64,000 nt of DNA from Sedimentitalea xiamensis (GTDB lineage Bacteria; Pseudomonadota; Alphaproteobacteria; Rhodobacterales; Rhodobacteraceae), in assembly GCF_030164465.1 (NCBI RefSeq), contig NZ_JASNJE010000019.1, positions 19,463 to 83,462 of the forward strand, in the 5' to 3' direction. Each line of letters opens with the position of its first letter. The first letter of the stretch is position 1. The notes beneath the pieces were generated by a model. That model was not told where the DNA came from. It ran no database searches and was given only the letters and a program-made list of their open reading frames with translations. Position numbers and translations under genes: made by a program. Below are positions 16,767-25,234 of this stretch, piece after piece.

Positions 16767-17049
16767 GTTTTTTGCTTATTGGGAGGCGGATAGGGCAAGG
16801 AGAAAGGGAAATCAGTTCTATCATTATTTGACCAGCGCCTATGTTGGCAAATTATCTGGTCAACCCCTTTCGCATCGCGCAGCCCTCGACATGTGCGGTT
16901 TTTGTCGATCGTTCGAACGACGGTTTGGGCTCGATATGGACGACTTAGTCGCGACGACCTACGATCTTACTTCTACGCTTGAAGCAATTTCTACGGAAAG
17001 AAATGAGCGGAACGCTTTAAACCCAATCCATCAGATGCCAGTCCGGACC
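16767..17049. other. AT-richer, gene-poor segment of the island scar
   Basis: The 283 bases after the tRNA are clearly less GC-rich than the flanks, starting with a T-run just after CCA that could terminate the tRNA transcript. A rightward open frame crosses this segment (with CGFCRSFERRFGLD and then DLVATTYDLTSTLEAIS), but no start with a ribosome site and no known domain were recognised. It looks like a leftover of foreign DNA rather than an intact gene. Confidence 0.5.
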
Positions 17050-17306
17050 GGCCAGCTTCAACGAGCTTTCGGCAAACCCTGCCGTCTGCCGCGGCGGCGG
17101 ACCGGACATGCCCGGGACGCCCTTCGCCCTTCATCGTCAGACAGGTCCGGATCGCCGCGTCGCCGCCGACCACGTTTCCCGCTCGGTGGCGGCGTCCGGT
17201 TCATCTCGGGATCGAACCAGACCGAAAGCGATCCGCGCCGCTTCAACGCTTCACTGCAAGCCGACCCGTTCGCGGTCTTGTGCTTCGTGGGAGCCCAACG
17301 GCTCAT
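17050..17306 (-). pseudogene. IS5-family transposase remnant (N-terminal part, frameshifted)
   Basis: Reading leftward from 17306, MSRWAPTKHKTANG and ALKRRGSLSVWFDPEMN match the N-terminus of IS5-type transposases. A shift of frame then gives DAAIRTCLTMK. Another shift gives RQTAGFAESSLKLAGPDW, corresponding to the family's RQTTGFVESLLRLxGLDW block. The coding part stops there, well before the DDE residues. At least two frameshifts plus the truncation show an old, dead insertion. No terminal inverted repeats were identified. Confidence 0.75.
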
Positions 17307-17445
17307 GCCGCCCGGCTCTCATGCTGGATGCATGCGGTGAAGCCCTCAGTCGATTTGTGCGGCAAGGGCCGGAAGCGCCAATGGTCTTCATCGATTGACA
17401 CAAATCACGCAGAAGAATTGACAGGAAGATCCCTTCTGCCTCCCA

Positions 17446-18600
17446 TCAGCACACCCGCTCCACATAATCTGCCCAACGCTGCATCAGTTCGCGCCGCTGC
17501 TCCAGGAAATCCGTCCGCTTGTAGGACCGTTCCACCTTGCCCCCGGTTCTGTGCGCGAGACAGGCCTCGGCCACCTCCCAGGGGACGTTGGCGGCCTCCG
17601 AACACCAGTTCCCGAAACTCGAGCGGAAACCGTGAGGGCGCGCCTCCATGCCGCGCCGCTCCATCAGGCGGGCATGGTGGCGTCGGAAATCACGCCTTTC
17701 CTGACGCTCGGGAAGAAATATCCGTCGCGCTTGTATTCGGCGGCCTGCTCGACAATTCTCAGGGCCTGCGTTGAAAGCGGGCACCGGAAATCCGTGCCGG
17801 CATCGTGCCGCCCTTTCATGACCTCGGCGGGCACGACCCAGATGTCCCCCTGTACTTGCTCTTCCCGCAGAAAACGGAGCGGCCGCGAGCGCGTCCAGAT
17901 TGTCCGGATCAGCAGGCGCAGGGCCAGGTGCGCGACCGTTCCCTGGTCCAGCGAGGCGTAGAAGACGGGCACCTCCGACCACGGCAGGAACGGGGTGTGG
18001 GTGACCCGGTGGCGTTGGGCGCCCAGCAGCGCGCGCCTTCGCCGGCGCCTGCAGATCGACGTCGAGGCCCGGCGCCGCACCGTGCTGGAGGCAGACGGCC
18101 AGGCGATCCATCGCCTTCTTGGCGGTCGCCGCCTTGTTGTGCCAGATCGGGGCGAGGGCGTTGCGAATGTCGATCTGGTCGATCTCGGCCACGGGCACCT
18201 TGCCGAGCTTTGGCAACACGTGAAGTTCAAGCGGCGAGAACCAGCATCCCGCCTTGCCGTCGCCTTTCAGCCCGGCCTTGCGCGCTTCCAAGCAATCCCG
18301 CGCCACATCCTTCAACTGGTGCAGATTGCGTTCAGCCTGAAGACGCTGCCGCTCACGTTCCTTGATCGGTTCCTTGCCTTCCTGGGCCACCGCGCGCCAC
18401 GTCTCGGCCTCCCTGCGCGCCTCTTTCAGGGAAACAGCGGGCAGCCCTCCCAAGCCATCTCCCGTCGCCGTCTGTGAGCTGTCAAGCGAAGCACCCACTG
18501 CGCGCCACCATCCCGGCACTGGTGAAGCCAGAGTCCGCCACCATCGGAATGTTTTCCCAAGGGTGCGGATTTGACGAAAGCCGCCGAAAGTTTGTTCAAT
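17446..18600 (-). pseudogene. tyrosine-recombinase integrase, P4-like, decayed by frameshifts
   Basis: Leftward pieces of a roughly 390-residue DUF4102-type integrase lie in order but in different frames. First comes FVKSAPLGKHSDGGGLWLHQ with DGGAQWVLRLTAHRRRREM (N-terminal arm-binding domain). Then come LPAVSLKEARREAETWRAV and the core-binding part up to AKKAMDRLAVCLQHG. Another frame holds LALRLLIRTIWTRSRPLRFL and GDIWVVPAEVMKGRHDAG. The first frame returns with HGFRSSFGNWCSE and RSYKRTDFLEQRRELMQ, which contains the likely catalytic tyrosine. At least three frameshifts (near 18450, 18035 and 17670) make it non-functional. A TTG at 18599 may have been the original start. Confidence 0.82.
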
Positions 18601-18952
18601 GCCCTGCTCAACCTGTCCCCCTCTCTGTCCACCCCAGGATGTGGGATGCCTTGATGCATCGTGATACCATGAGAAACGGAAAATTGATTAAAAACAGACG
18701 AATACACCATGTACCAGACATCATGAGACAACAAGATATAGGGCTTCAATGCGCACCACCCGCACCAGCAACCTGAAAAGCGGACCCAAGGGCGACCTTT
18801 CAGAACGTGGCGCATGGGGTCCGGCGATGGCGGGCCATCGCGGGTTCGCGAGACCAGTCCGGGCCTTGCGGAAACAATGGACAGAGTCGGGAAAACCGGG
18901 AAGATATCCGCCAGTGAACCTGCGGCCGAAGTGGTTGAACAAGAGAACGCCG
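18601..18952. other. non-coding scar upstream of the channel gene, with a 10-base copy of the tRNA-Leu 3' end
   Basis: No convincing gene was found in these 352 bases. The segment 18640-18740 is AT-rich. CCCGCACCAG at 18759-18768 repeats the tRNA-Leu 3' end (16758-16767) in the same orientation, so the pair could be the remains of attL and attR flanking about 2 kb of decayed island. The repeat is short for a tRNA att site, so this is only suggestive. The rest may carry the promoter of the channel gene. Confidence 0.4.
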
Positions 18953-19996
18953 ATGCGCCAAACGATATTCTCCCTGTTGTGTTGTCTTTTCGCGGTGTTG
19001 GTCGTGACCCCGCTCGCCGCGACGGCCCAGCAGGCGCAGGAACAAAACCCCTGCGCGCTACCGTCCTACCGGACGGATGTCCGGCCCGATCCCACCGGCG
19101 AACCGACCGAGGTCCTGATCGGCATGCGGCTGGTCGATCTGCTGGCGATCAACGACGTGGATCAGACCATTTCACTGGACCTGTCGATCAGGATGCAATG
19201 GACGGACAGCCGTCTGGCGGCCTGGGAAGGCTGCAAGTTGCCGATCGGGTCGATCTGGTTTCCCAAGCTCGCCCTGAAGAACTCGGGCAGGATTTTCGAA
19301 CGCTGGCCGGACATGGTCAGCGTCGGGGAGGGCGGCCGCATCATCTATCTGCAGCGGTCCTCGGGGACGTTTTCGAGTTACCACAAACTCGGGGAGTTCC
19401 CGTTCGACACGCAGAATATCTCGCTGCATTTCTTTCCGCTGGATTGGAGCGCCGAGAAACTGGTGTTCATGAATGATACCGCCTTCACCGGTGCGTCCGA
19501 GGTGCTGAACATCTCGGACTGGCAGTTTCTCGGGATCAAGGCGGCTCTGCGCGAGGCGAATTTCGAGTTTCTGGACCAGGTTCGCGCCGGCTATGACCTG
19601 ACGATCACCGCCAAGCGGCACCTGAGTTTCTACATGTGGAAGATATTTCTTCCGATCACCATGATCGTGATGATGTCCTGGTCGGTCTTCTGGATCGACC
19701 CGGCGCAATACGGCACGCAGATCGGGCTGTCCGCAACGACGGTTCTGACGATGGTGGCGTTCATCTTCGCCACGACCAGCATGCTTCCGAGCCTTGGGTA
19801 TTTCACGATGCTGGACCGCTACATCGCTTTGGCGACGCTGTTCGTGTTTCTGGCCCTGCTGCAATCGCTGACAACCAGTTTTCTGGTGTCGCGGAAACAC
19901 GTGGAACAAGCGAAGACACTGGATATCGTCAGCCGTTTCGCCTTCCCGATCGGATTTGTCGCGATTTGCTGGCTGGTCTATTCCAAGGCGATCTAG
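18953..19996 (+). CDS. pentameric ligand-gated ion channel homologue (GLIC/ELIC-like)
   Basis: This 347-residue protein has a signal peptide (about residues 1-24, MRQTIFSLLCCLFAVLVVTP) and a beta-rich extracellular domain (about 35-215). Four membrane helices follow (about 225-345). The extracellular domain carries the conserved Pro-loop GEFPFDTQNISLHF, without the Cys pair of animal receptors. The M2 region reads TQIGLSATTVLTMVAFIFAT, followed by SMLPSLGYFTMLDRYI for M3. Bacterial members such as GLIC and ELIC are proton- or amine-gated cation channels; the ligand here is unknown. The start at 18953 was chosen for its signal peptide and the AAGAGAA ahead of it. It lies directly beside the island scar and has no obvious operon partner. 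Confidence 0.88.
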   Translation: MRQTIFSLLCCLFAVLVVTPLAATAQQAQEQNPCALPSYRTDVRPDPTGEPTEVLIGMRLVDLLAINDVDQTISLDLSIRMQWTDSRLAAWEGCKLPIGSIWFPKLALKNSGRIFERWPDMVSVGEGGRIIYLQRSSGTFSSYHKLGEFPFDTQNISLHFFPLDWSAEKLVFMNDTAFTGASEVLNISDWQFLGIKAALREANFEFLDQVRAGYDLTITAKRHLSFYMWKIFLPITMIVMMSWSVFWIDPAQYGTQIGLSATTVLTMVAFIFATTSMLPSLGYFTMLDRYIALATLFVFLALLQSLTTSFLVSRKHVEQAKTLDIVSRFAFPIGFVAICWLVYSKAI

Positions 19997-20032
19997 GCAA
20001 CGGGCGGCCTGCCTGCAATCCCGTCGCCGTGA

Positions 20033-20827
20033 TCATGATTTCCGCAAGAGCGCCCCTGCGGCCGTGGCCGCCGAAAACAGAAAGGCCGCCACGCAGACGA
20101 TACTGGGTCCGGTGGGCGTGTCCAGCATCAGCGCGCCCCACAGTCCGCCCAGAACCGACCCCATGCCGATGAGCGTCGCGCCGACCGCCATCGCTTCGGG
20201 CGTGCGCACGAGCGGCCGGGCCGCCGCCGCGGGAATCACCAGGAGGGCGGCGATCAGAAGCACGCCCACCACCTTGATGGCCACCGCGACCACGATGGCC
20301 AGCGCCAGGGTCATGGCGAATTCCTCGCGCCGCGGGTTGACGCCACTGGCGCGCGCAAGGTCGGGATTGAGGGTCGCCGCGAGAAGAGCGGACCAGCGCC
20401 AGGACATAAGCGTCAGAACCAGCGCGGCGCCCGCCCAGATCACCAGGAGATCCGACCGGGTCACGGCGAGGATGTCGCCGAACAGGAAGGCCATGAGATC
20501 CAGGCGCACATCGGCCATCAGGGCGACCGCGACCAGTCCGATCGCCAATGCGCTGTGCGCCATGACCCCAAGGACCGTATCCATCGCGTATCCGCGGCCG
20601 GTCAGGGCCGACACGGCGCTGGCCATGATCAGCGCGGCGGTCAGGATCATCGGCAGCACCGGGAGGCTCAGAGACAGGGCCAGCGCCACGCCCAGGATCG
20701 CGGCATGGGCCGTCGCCTCGCCGAAATAGGCCATGCGCCGCCAGACGACGAAACAGCCCAGAGGCGCCGCTGCCAGAGCCACGCCGAGACCGGCCAGCGC
20801 GGCCCGGATCAGGAAGTCATCCAGCAT
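20033..20827 (-). CDS. znuB: zinc ABC transporter permease
   Basis: This 264-residue, eight-span permease of the ABC-3 metal family has LVVWRRMAYFGEATAHAAILGVAL near the N-terminus, the conserved EAA-like coupling region, and the typical VNPRREEFAMTLALAIVVAV stretch. It forms the membrane channel of ZnuABC, importing Zn2+ delivered by ZnuA. Its start abuts the znuC stop (one shared base), consistent with a zur-znuC-znuB operon. It converges on the ion-channel gene with a 36-base gap. Confidence 0.95.
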   Translation of the reverse strand: MLDDFLIRAALAGLGVALAAAPLGCFVVWRRMAYFGEATAHAAILGVALALSLSLPVLPMILTAALIMASAVSALTGRGYAMDTVLGVMAHSALAIGLVAVALMADVRLDLMAFLFGDILAVTRSDLLVIWAGAALVLTLMSWRWSALLAATLNPDLARASGVNPRREEFAMTLALAIVVAVAIKVVGVLLIAALLVIPAAAARPLVRTPEAMAVGATLIGMGSVLGGLWGALMLDTPTGPSIVCVAAFLFSAATAAGALLRKS

Positions 20828-21585
20828 CAGGCGGACTTTTCGTGATCGTGACCATGGTCGTGATCATGGTCATGCCTGTGGCTGTGTTCGTGACGGTAGA
20901 GCGCCAATGCGCCCCTGGTGCCGGTTCCGAACAGGGCGCGATATTCGGGCGCGCTGGCGACGGTCTCCGGCGCGCCTTCGCAGCAGACATGGCCGTTGAT
21001 GCACAGCACCCTGTCGGACGCCGCCATGACCACATGCAGGTCGTGACTGACCATCACAACCGCGCAGCCGAGTTCGCGCCGCACCTCTTCGATCTGCCGA
21101 TAGAATGCAGCGGATCCGGGCTGGTCCAGACCCTGCGTGGCTTCGTCCAGCAGCAGAAGTTCCGGTCGTTCCATCAATGCGCGCGCCAGGAGAACCCGCT
21201 GGAACTGACCGCCCGACAGGTCGGCCATTTGCCGTGGACCGAGATCGGGAACGCCTGCCTGTTCCAGCGCGCGCGCCGCGGTGGCGTTGTCGATCCGACG
21301 GGGCAGGGACAGGAACCGCCGGACCGTCATCGGCAGCGCGCCGTCGATCGCAAGTTTCTGCGGGACATATCCGATGCGCAGGCCGGCGCGTTTCCTGACG
21401 AATCCGTCGGCCGGCCGGATCGCCCCGATCAGGGCGCGCAGGAGCGTCGATTTGCCGGACCCGTTGGGACCCACCACGGTCACGATCTCACCCGGCGCGA
21501 TGTCGATGTTCACATCCCGAAGGACGGTGCGATTGTTCACGTCGATCCGGAGGTTCCGCGTGGAAACCAGCGCGGCCGGCGTCAT
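20827..21585 (-). CDS. znuC: zinc ABC transporter ATP-binding protein with His-rich tail
   Basis: This 252-residue ATPase has Walker A GPNGSGKST, signature LSGGQFQRV, Walker B LLLLDEAT and the switch histidine in VSHDLH. The last 21 or so residues form a histidine/aspartate-rich tail (HEHSHRHDHDHDHGHDHE), probably a zinc-binding or sensing extension on the cytoplasmic side. The ATG at 21585 overlaps the end of zur (ATGA), giving translational coupling. It energises ZnuB. Confidence 0.95.
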   Translation of the reverse strand: MTPAALVSTRNLRIDVNNRTVLRDVNIDIAPGEIVTVVGPNGSGKSTLLRALIGAIRPADGFVRKRAGLRIGYVPQKLAIDGALPMTVRRFLSLPRRIDNATAARALEQAGVPDLGPRQMADLSGGQFQRVLLARALMERPELLLLDEATQGLDQPGSAAFYRQIEEVRRELGCAVVMVSHDLHVVMAASDRVLCINGHVCCEGAPETVASAPEYRALFGTGTRGALALYRHEHSHRHDHDHDHGHDHEKSA

Positions 21586-22073
21586 GCCGACCCCTCGGCG
21601 CAGGCAGGGCACAGGCCTTCGGCCTCCACCACGATCCGTTCGATGACAAAGCCGGAATGGCGCGCGGCGATGCCCAGCCGGCCCTGGTTCAGTTCGGTTT
21701 CCGCTTCGGCGACGGCCTTGCAGCCGCGGCAGACCAGAAAGGCCGGCGCATGGTCGCGGTCGGCGTGAACGCAGGCGGTGTAGGCGTTCAATTGCTCGAT
21801 CCGGTGGGCCAGCCCGTTCTGCACGAGAAAGTCGAGCGCACGGTAGACCGCGGGGGGCTGCGAGCCGAGACCGTCTTTCGCCAGTTCGGCGAGTATCCCG
21901 TAGGCCCCGAGTGCCCGATGTTCCTGAAGAAGGATTTCCAGAACCCGCCGCCGCACCGGAGTGAATTGCAGTTTGCGTTGCGCGCACAGGGTTTCGGCCG
22001 CTTTCAATGCGTCCGCGATACAATGCGAATGATCGTGTGTTGGAAATCCGATCGCGTTCATGGCCTGGTCCAA
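21582..22073 (-). CDS. zur: Fur-family zinc uptake regulator
   Basis: This 163-residue Fur-type repressor has an N-terminal winged helix (about residues 30-95, with AYGILAELAKDGLGSQPPAVYRALDFL) and a dimerisation domain. Structural zinc cysteines occur as CRGC and CPAC, and a His-rich segment sits near the start (HDHSHC). Position at the head of znuCB and divergent from znuA identifies it as Zur rather than Fur or PerR. With zinc bound it should repress both directions through the palindrome in the 80-base gap to znuA. Confidence 0.93.
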   Translation of the reverse strand: MDQAMNAIGFPTHDHSHCIADALKAAETLCAQRKLQFTPVRRRVLEILLQEHRALGAYGILAELAKDGLGSQPPAVYRALDFLVQNGLAHRIEQLNAYTACVHADRDHAPAFLVCRGCKAVAEAETELNQGRLGIAARHSGFVIERIVVEAEGLCPACAEGSA

Positions 22074-22093
22074 GGAGTGTTTTGTCTATTGAT

Positions 22094-22105
22094 ATGTTAT
22101 AACAT
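22094..22105. promoter_or_regulatory. Zur operator between zur-znuCB and znuA
   Basis: ATGTTATAACAT is a perfect 12-base palindrome within an AT-rich gap otherwise surrounded by GC-rich DNA. It matches the core of Zur boxes (AATGTTATA-type) known from alphaproteobacteria. It lies 21 bases before zur and 49 before znuA, so one site can control both operons. Confidence 0.75.
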
Positions 22106-22153
22106 TGCACATTACAAGCGCGGTGTCGTTTTCTTTGAAAAGGTGCTGCCGCA

Positions 22154-23095
22154 ATGCTGAAGCGTTTGAGTCTTTGTCTGATCGTCCTGTCCGGACCGGC
22201 GGTCGCCGATGTGCCACGGGTGGCCGTCGATATCGCCCCGGTTCATTCGCTGGTCGCGTCGGTGATGGAAGGGGTCGGCGTGCCGGAACTGGTGCTGGAC
22301 GCACAGGCGTCGCCGCATAGCTATGCCCTGCGCCCGTCCCAGGCGCGCGCTCTGCAACTCAGCGACCTGGTGATCTGGATGGGGCCGGAACTGACGCCAT
22401 GGCTGGCGAAACCTCTGGCTGCACTGGCGGAGGGGACCCCGACCATGAGGTTGCTGGCCGTGGAAGGCGGAACGATCCTCGCAACCCGGAACGTGATCGG
22501 GGACATTGGCGACGACCACGAGCACGAGCACGATCATGACCACGACCACAACCATGACCACGATCATGACCATGACAACCATGGCCATATCGATCCCCAT
22601 GCCTGGCTGGACCCGGTGAATGCCCAGGTCTGGATCGGGGTCATCGCGGATGCGCTGGCCGGGATGGACTCGGAAAACGCGGCCATCTACCGAAGCAACG
22701 CGGACAAGGCGCAGGCGGCGCTGGCCGATCTGACAGGGGAACTGTCCGGGACACTGGCCCCGGTCCGGGATCGTCCCTACGTCGCGTTCCACGATGCCTA
22801 TCAGTATTTCGAGAACCGCTTCGGGTTGACCTTTGCGGGAACCGTCAGCCTGAGCGATGCCGCGGATGCGAGTCCGGCGCAGGTGGCGCGGTTCAGGGAT
22901 GTGCTGGTCGACCGCAACGTGCGCTGCGCCTTTCGCGAACCGCAGTTCGACGACCGACTCCTGGTATCAGCGGCCGAGGGCGCGGAACTTCAGGTCGCGG
23001 TTCTGGACCCGCTGGGCAGCACGCTCGATCCCGGACCGGAACTCTATGCCAGGCTGCTGCGGGACATGGCGCAGAGCCTGGCATCCTGTCGTTAG
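22154..23095 (+). CDS. znuA: zinc ABC transporter substrate-binding protein
   Basis: This 313-residue periplasmic protein has a signal peptide (about residues 1-18) and the cluster A-I solute-binding fold. Metal-ligand positions are visible in SPHSYALRPSQ, GHIDPHAWLDP and VAFHDAYQYFENRFGL. A long histidine-aspartate loop at about residues 117-148 (alternating HDHDHD and HNHDHD) is the zinc-capture loop typical of ZnuA. It captures Zn2+ and passes it to ZnuBC. It is divergent from zur and ends 8 bases before the convergent phoX-like gene. Confidence 0.95.
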   Translation: MLKRLSLCLIVLSGPAVADVPRVAVDIAPVHSLVASVMEGVGVPELVLDAQASPHSYALRPSQARALQLSDLVIWMGPELTPWLAKPLAALAEGTPTMRLLAVEGGTILATRNVIGDIGDDHEHEHDHDHDHNHDHDHDHDNHGHIDPHAWLDPVNAQVWIGVIADALAGMDSENAAIYRSNADKAQAALADLTGELSGTLAPVRDRPYVAFHDAYQYFENRFGLTFAGTVSLSDAADASPAQVARFRDVLVDRNVRCAFREPQFDDRLLVSAAEGAELQVAVLDPLGSTLDPGPELYARLLRDMAQSLASCR

Positions 23096-23103
23096 CCGGT
23101 CGA

Positions 23104-25128
23104 TCAGACCGCGATCTTGCCGCCGCCCTTCCGTGTGACGACCACCACCGAGGGGCGCGGCGGCATCGCCGGGTCGAAATCGGGCCAGCGGGTCGCCGGA
23201 TCTTCGAACACCGATTCCCGTTCGAACCCCTTCAGGTCCTTCGTGCCGTCGGTTCCGGGGTGCTGCACGGCAAGGAACAGGGTTTCGCCGTTATTGGTGA
23301 AATAGGGTCCACAGAGTTCGCCGCCGACCGGGCAACGGAAGAAGAGTTGCGAATGGCCGCGCAATGCGCCTTCGGTCTCCAGGGCATAAAGCCCGTCGGA
23401 CTTGCCGGTCTTGCCCCAGCTGCCGCCCTGGTCGGTGCTGATCCAAAGCCGCCCGTCGGCGTCGAAAGCGCAGTTGTCCGGAGAGCCGAACCAGCCGTTT
23501 TCGCTGGTTTCCGGATTCCACTGGGCGCCGACCTCGGCAACCGACGGATCGCCGCATTTCACCAGGATCGACCATGTGCCGCTGGTGGCGGCATGGTCGC
23601 CTCCGGCTTCCTTGATCTCGATGATATGGCCAAAGCTGCTTTCGGCGCGCGGGTTGGCGGCGTTGACCTGGTCGGCCTTGCGCCGCGTGTTGTTGGTCAG
23701 CATGACATAGGCGGTGCCGTCGCCGCGCGGCTGCACGTCTTCCGGGCGGTCCATCGGCGTCGCGCCGAGCGCGTCCGCCGCCAGGCGCGTGTCGATCAGC
23801 ACATCCGCCTGGCTGACAAACCCGTTCGCGGCGGTCAGCGGGCCGGTCCCGTGGACCAGAGGCATCCAGGTGATGCTGCCGTCCTCGTCAAACCGCGCGA
23901 CATAGAGCGTTCCGTCGCTCAGCAGGGCCGAATTCGCGGCGCGATCGTCGGACAGGGTGCCGGTCGAGACGTATTTGTAGAGGTAGTCGAACCGGTTGTC
24001 GTCGCCGGAATAGACCACCAGGCGCCCATCGGGCGACACGGTGGTTTCCGCGCCTTCGTGGCGGAACCGTCCGAGCGCCGTGTGCTTGACCGGCGTGGCG
24101 GTCGGGTCCATCGGGTCGACTTCGACGATCCAGCCCCAGCGGTTGGGTTCGTTGGGCTCCTTGTCGATGTTCCAGCGGTCGTGGAACCTGCCCCAGGCAT
24201 ACCAGAGGCCCGGCACGCCATAGCGTTTCAGGCTGGCGGCGTCCAGGTGGGCAGACAGGTCGGGCTTGCCTTCGGCGTCCAGAACGTCGGTCCAGAAATA
24301 GCCGTGGAAGTTTTCCTCGGCCATCAGGTAGGTGCCCCAGGGGGTCATGCCACCGGCGCAGTTGTTCACCGTGCCGATCACGGTCATGCCGTCCGGATCG
24401 GCGTTGGTTTTCATCCGGTCATGTCCGGCAGCGGGGCCGCTGAAGGTCATTTCGGTGTCCAGAGGCGTGATCCGGCGGTTCAGCCTGCTGTCGCGCACCA
24501 GCGCCCATTTCCCATCCTCGCCCCTGGCGATCTCGACCACGGTGCCGCCGTGGGCCGCCATCTCGATATCGATCAGTTCGGGTGTCATGCCGGCGAAGTC
24601 CTGGTTGTCCTGTCGTCCGAGACCGGGGAACATCACCTCTTCGTTGGTATATTCGTGGTTGACGCAGAGCACGCCTCTGGTGCCTTCGTCGTTCAGCGGC
24701 CAGAAGCCCACGTAATCGTTGTTGTAGCCGAATTGCTTCAACTGCGCCGCCGCGGTCTGGTTCATCACGTCGAACTCGGGCGCATCGGTTGTGATCGGGT
24801 CGCCCCAACGCAGCAGCATGTCGGCGTCATAACCGTCGGCGATGTGGTGGGTCTCGTCGTTGCCCCAGGCCAGTTCCTTGAACTTGTAGCGGCTGTCCGG
24901 CGCAGCGGCGGCCTGCCGCGGCGCGACGAGGGCCGAGGTTCCGAACAGCGCGGTCGTGGCGGAGACGCCGAGAAAGCCACGCAACACGTCGCGACGCCCG
25001 TAGCGGGCGTTGATCACGTCGCCGATGGTGCGGTTCAGGTTCGGGTTGGTGGGGATGTCGTCGAAAGCCTCGAAGGCTTCCGCCTTGTTGCCGATCTCCG
25101 GGTCGGACAGGATGGACGTGCGGTTCAT
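23104..25128 (-). CDS. phoX: PhoX-family (DUF839) Tat-exported phosphatase
   Basis: This 674-residue protein has a twin-arginine signal starting near residue 43 (YGRRDVLRGFLGVSATTALF) and a DUF839 beta-propeller. PhoX is a calcium/iron-dependent alkaline phosphatase common in marine bacteria. Family features include LCVNHEYTNEEVMF, NCAGGMTPWGTYLMAEENFH and FGSPDNCAFDADGRLWISTD. The ATG at 25128 was chosen because the earlier frame has no conserved features. No Pho box was identified upstream. Some DUF839 proteins have other roles, so the exact substrate range is inferred. Confidence 0.85.
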   Translation of the reverse strand: MNRTSILSDPEIGNKAEAFEAFDDIPTNPNLNRTIGDVINARYGRRDVLRGFLGVSATTALFGTSALVAPRQAAAAPDSRYKFKELAWGNDETHHIADGYDADMLLRWGDPITTDAPEFDVMNQTAAAQLKQFGYNNDYVGFWPLNDEGTRGVLCVNHEYTNEEVMFPGLGRQDNQDFAGMTPELIDIEMAAHGGTVVEIARGEDGKWALVRDSRLNRRITPLDTEMTFSGPAAGHDRMKTNADPDGMTVIGTVNNCAGGMTPWGTYLMAEENFHGYFWTDVLDAEGKPDLSAHLDAASLKRYGVPGLWYAWGRFHDRWNIDKEPNEPNRWGWIVEVDPMDPTATPVKHTALGRFRHEGAETTVSPDGRLVVYSGDDNRFDYLYKYVSTGTLSDDRAANSALLSDGTLYVARFDEDGSITWMPLVHGTGPLTAANGFVSQADVLIDTRLAADALGATPMDRPEDVQPRGDGTAYVMLTNNTRRKADQVNAANPRAESSFGHIIEIKEAGGDHAATSGTWSILVKCGDPSVAEVGAQWNPETSENGWFGSPDNCAFDADGRLWISTDQGGSWGKTGKSDGLYALETEGALRGHSQLFFRCPVGGELCGPYFTNNGETLFLAVQHPGTDGTKDLKGFERESVFEDPATRWPDFDPAMPPRPSVVVVTRKGGGKIAV

Positions 25129-25234
25129 ACGTGCGTTTTCCTTTGTTGTTCGGACGTGTGATGTCCGCGCGCTGCTACTGCCCGGCTGTAACAGGCGCAT
25201 GAAAGCCTGAGCGGTCTTGGACAGGGACCGGATG

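Noticed and set aside
22520..22600. A short tandem repeat or CRISPR-like pattern in znuA
   Set aside because: The repeated GACCAC/CATGAC units encode the His-Asp-rich zinc loop in frame. They are coding low-complexity, not an array with spacers.
23104..25128. A Pho box upstream of phoX
   Set aside because: No pair of CTGTCA-type direct repeats was found in the short upstream gap, so phosphate control is not claimed.
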